From an uncultured Chitinophaga sp. (lineage in GTDB: Bacteria; Bacteroidota; Bacteroidia; Cytophagales; Cyclobacteriaceae), in NCBI GenBank assembly GCA_902168205.1, contig CABHOK010000014.1, forward strand, positions 806,001 to 870,000: DNA of 64,000 bases. Direction: 5' to 3'. Below the pieces are notes generated by a model. It was given only the letters and a program-made list of their open reading frames with translations, ran no database searches and was not told the origin of the DNA. Positions within the stretch are counted from its first letter, which is position 1. Each line of letters starts with the position of its first letter. Shown here in pieces: positions 63,295 through 64,000 of this stretch. The translations under genes and the position numbers were made by a program.

Positions 63295-64000
63295 ATGAAG
63301 AATTTTACAGGCTTTTTAGTATTGATTTTAATACTCACAACGGCATCGGTACAGGCACAATCGAAGGTATATGAGGTAAAAGTGACGGGTAAGGGAAGTC
63401 CGTTGTTATTTATACCACACATCGGATGCTCGGGCGATATGTGGCAAGATGCAGTAAAGGAGTTATCAAAGACACACGAGTGTCACGTGTTTTCCCTGGC
63501 AGGATTTGCCGGTTTAGCGCCTTTGGATAGTAACTATACGCAACAATATAAAACTGCCATCAACGACTATATCCAGGTAAAGAAGCTGAAGAATGCTACG
63601 GTGATCGGCATGAATTATGGTGGATTTATAGCCTTGCAACTGGCAGCAGAACCAACGCGTATAGCACGACTTATTGTAATTGATACCTATCCCTTTCTGG
63701 CGCAAATTATCAATCCGGCTATTACACAGGAACAGGCCAATACGTTCGCAGGCAATGTAAAGACTGCATACCTCGGTCCGGATAAAAACGCATTTCACGC
63801 CATGATGTACCAGTTGGGTAAGAACATGATAACACACGATACACTCAAGGCAAAGCTTTATGCAGACTGGAACGTGGCATCCGACAGAAAAACAATAGCC
63901 ACTGCGTTGGCCGACCAGATGGCTACCGACCTGCGTCCTGTATTGCCAGCGATAAAAATTCCGGTTTTGTGTTTCGGAACTTGGTATTTTGGTAAGACTA
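63295..64000 (+). CDS. Secreted alpha/beta hydrolase-fold protein, cut by window end
   Basis: At least 235 residues from ATG 63295, with a signal peptide (LVLILILTTASVQAQ) and the alpha/beta hydrolase fold: oxyanion loop PHIGCSGDMWQD, then the nucleophile elbow VIGMNYGGFIAL. In active enzymes the elbow is GxSxG; here the position holds Asn (GMNYGG, residue 106). The protein may be a non-catalytic homologue or use another residue. The frame is open to the last base. Confidence 0.85.
   Translation, partial: MKNFTGFLVLILILTTASVQAQSKVYEVKVTGKGSPLLFIPHIGCSGDMWQDAVKELSKTHECHVFSLAGFAGLAPLDSNYTQQYKTAINDYIQVKKLKNATVIGMNYGGFIALQLAAEPTRIARLIVIDTYPFLAQIINPAITQEQANTFAGNVKTAYLGPDKNAFHAMMYQLGKNMITHDTLKAKLYADWNVASDRKTIATALADQMATDLRPVLPAIKIPVLCFGTWYFGKT

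Overview
The window looks like a chromosomal piece of a Bacteroidota bacterium, most likely of the order Cytophagales. Four signs point there: a subtilisin-like protease ending in a type IX secretion sorting domain, a propeller-type sensor kinase, WbqC and Bacteroidota-style PEP carboxylase proteins, and recurrent TAnnTTTG -7 boxes with TTG 22-24 nt upstream. No phage, insertion sequence or CRISPR array was seen. Gene density is high and most genes are ordinary core genes. Genus-level identity cannot be read from the sequence alone.

Layout. 1-5.4 kb: end of a DUF3108-like gene, an EamA transporter and dusB on the minus strand, then a CPBP protease, cdsA and wbqC on the plus strand. 5.5-13.5 kb: clpC, a secreted putative papain-fold hydrolase, a 1190-residue propeller histidine kinase and a frameshifted small secreted gene. 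13.5-21.9 kb: ppc, a 3-hydroxyacyl-CoA-dehydrogenase-like gene, ridA, gltX, an M14 peptidase and an AIM24 protein. 22-30 kb: the T9SS protease, an M19 dipeptidase lipoprotein, a cytochrome b5-like protein, and a sugar kinase-murQ pair for cell-wall sugar recycling. 30-33.4 kb: SprT-like gene, small lipoprotein, der, era and an initiator tRNA. 33.4-35.0 kb is a gene-poor accessory-looking islet with an Imm49-like gene.

35-41.5 kb is a compact chemosensory operon (cheY, cheA, cheW, MCP, cheR, cheD) without cheB. Directly behind it, on the opposite strand, lies a well-supported candidate for an undescribed small RNA (about 41543-41664). 42-47 kb: ParB-fold protein, PadR regulator with an FtsX-type permease, TauE/SafE exporter and RlpA. 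47.3-51.9 kb: guaB followed by a complete partner-switching module (SpoIIE phosphatase, STAS antagonist, RsbW-like kinase) with no sigma factor beside it. 51.9-57.9 kb: three SurA/parvulin-type periplasmic foldases, a MoxR ATPase and an FKBP. 58-64 kb: DUF1330, a small conserved protein, a TetX-like monooxygenase with an AraC regulator, NhaA, an unknown membrane-anchored protein, and an alpha/beta hydrolase cut by the window end whose nucleophile position reads Asn.

Most worth checking: the sRNA, a perfect LacI-type palindrome upstream of ppc, the sigma-less partner-switching module, intrinsic terminators placed directly before start codons (tauE and the SpoIIE gene), and strong enrichment of TATA tetranucleotides in some genes.
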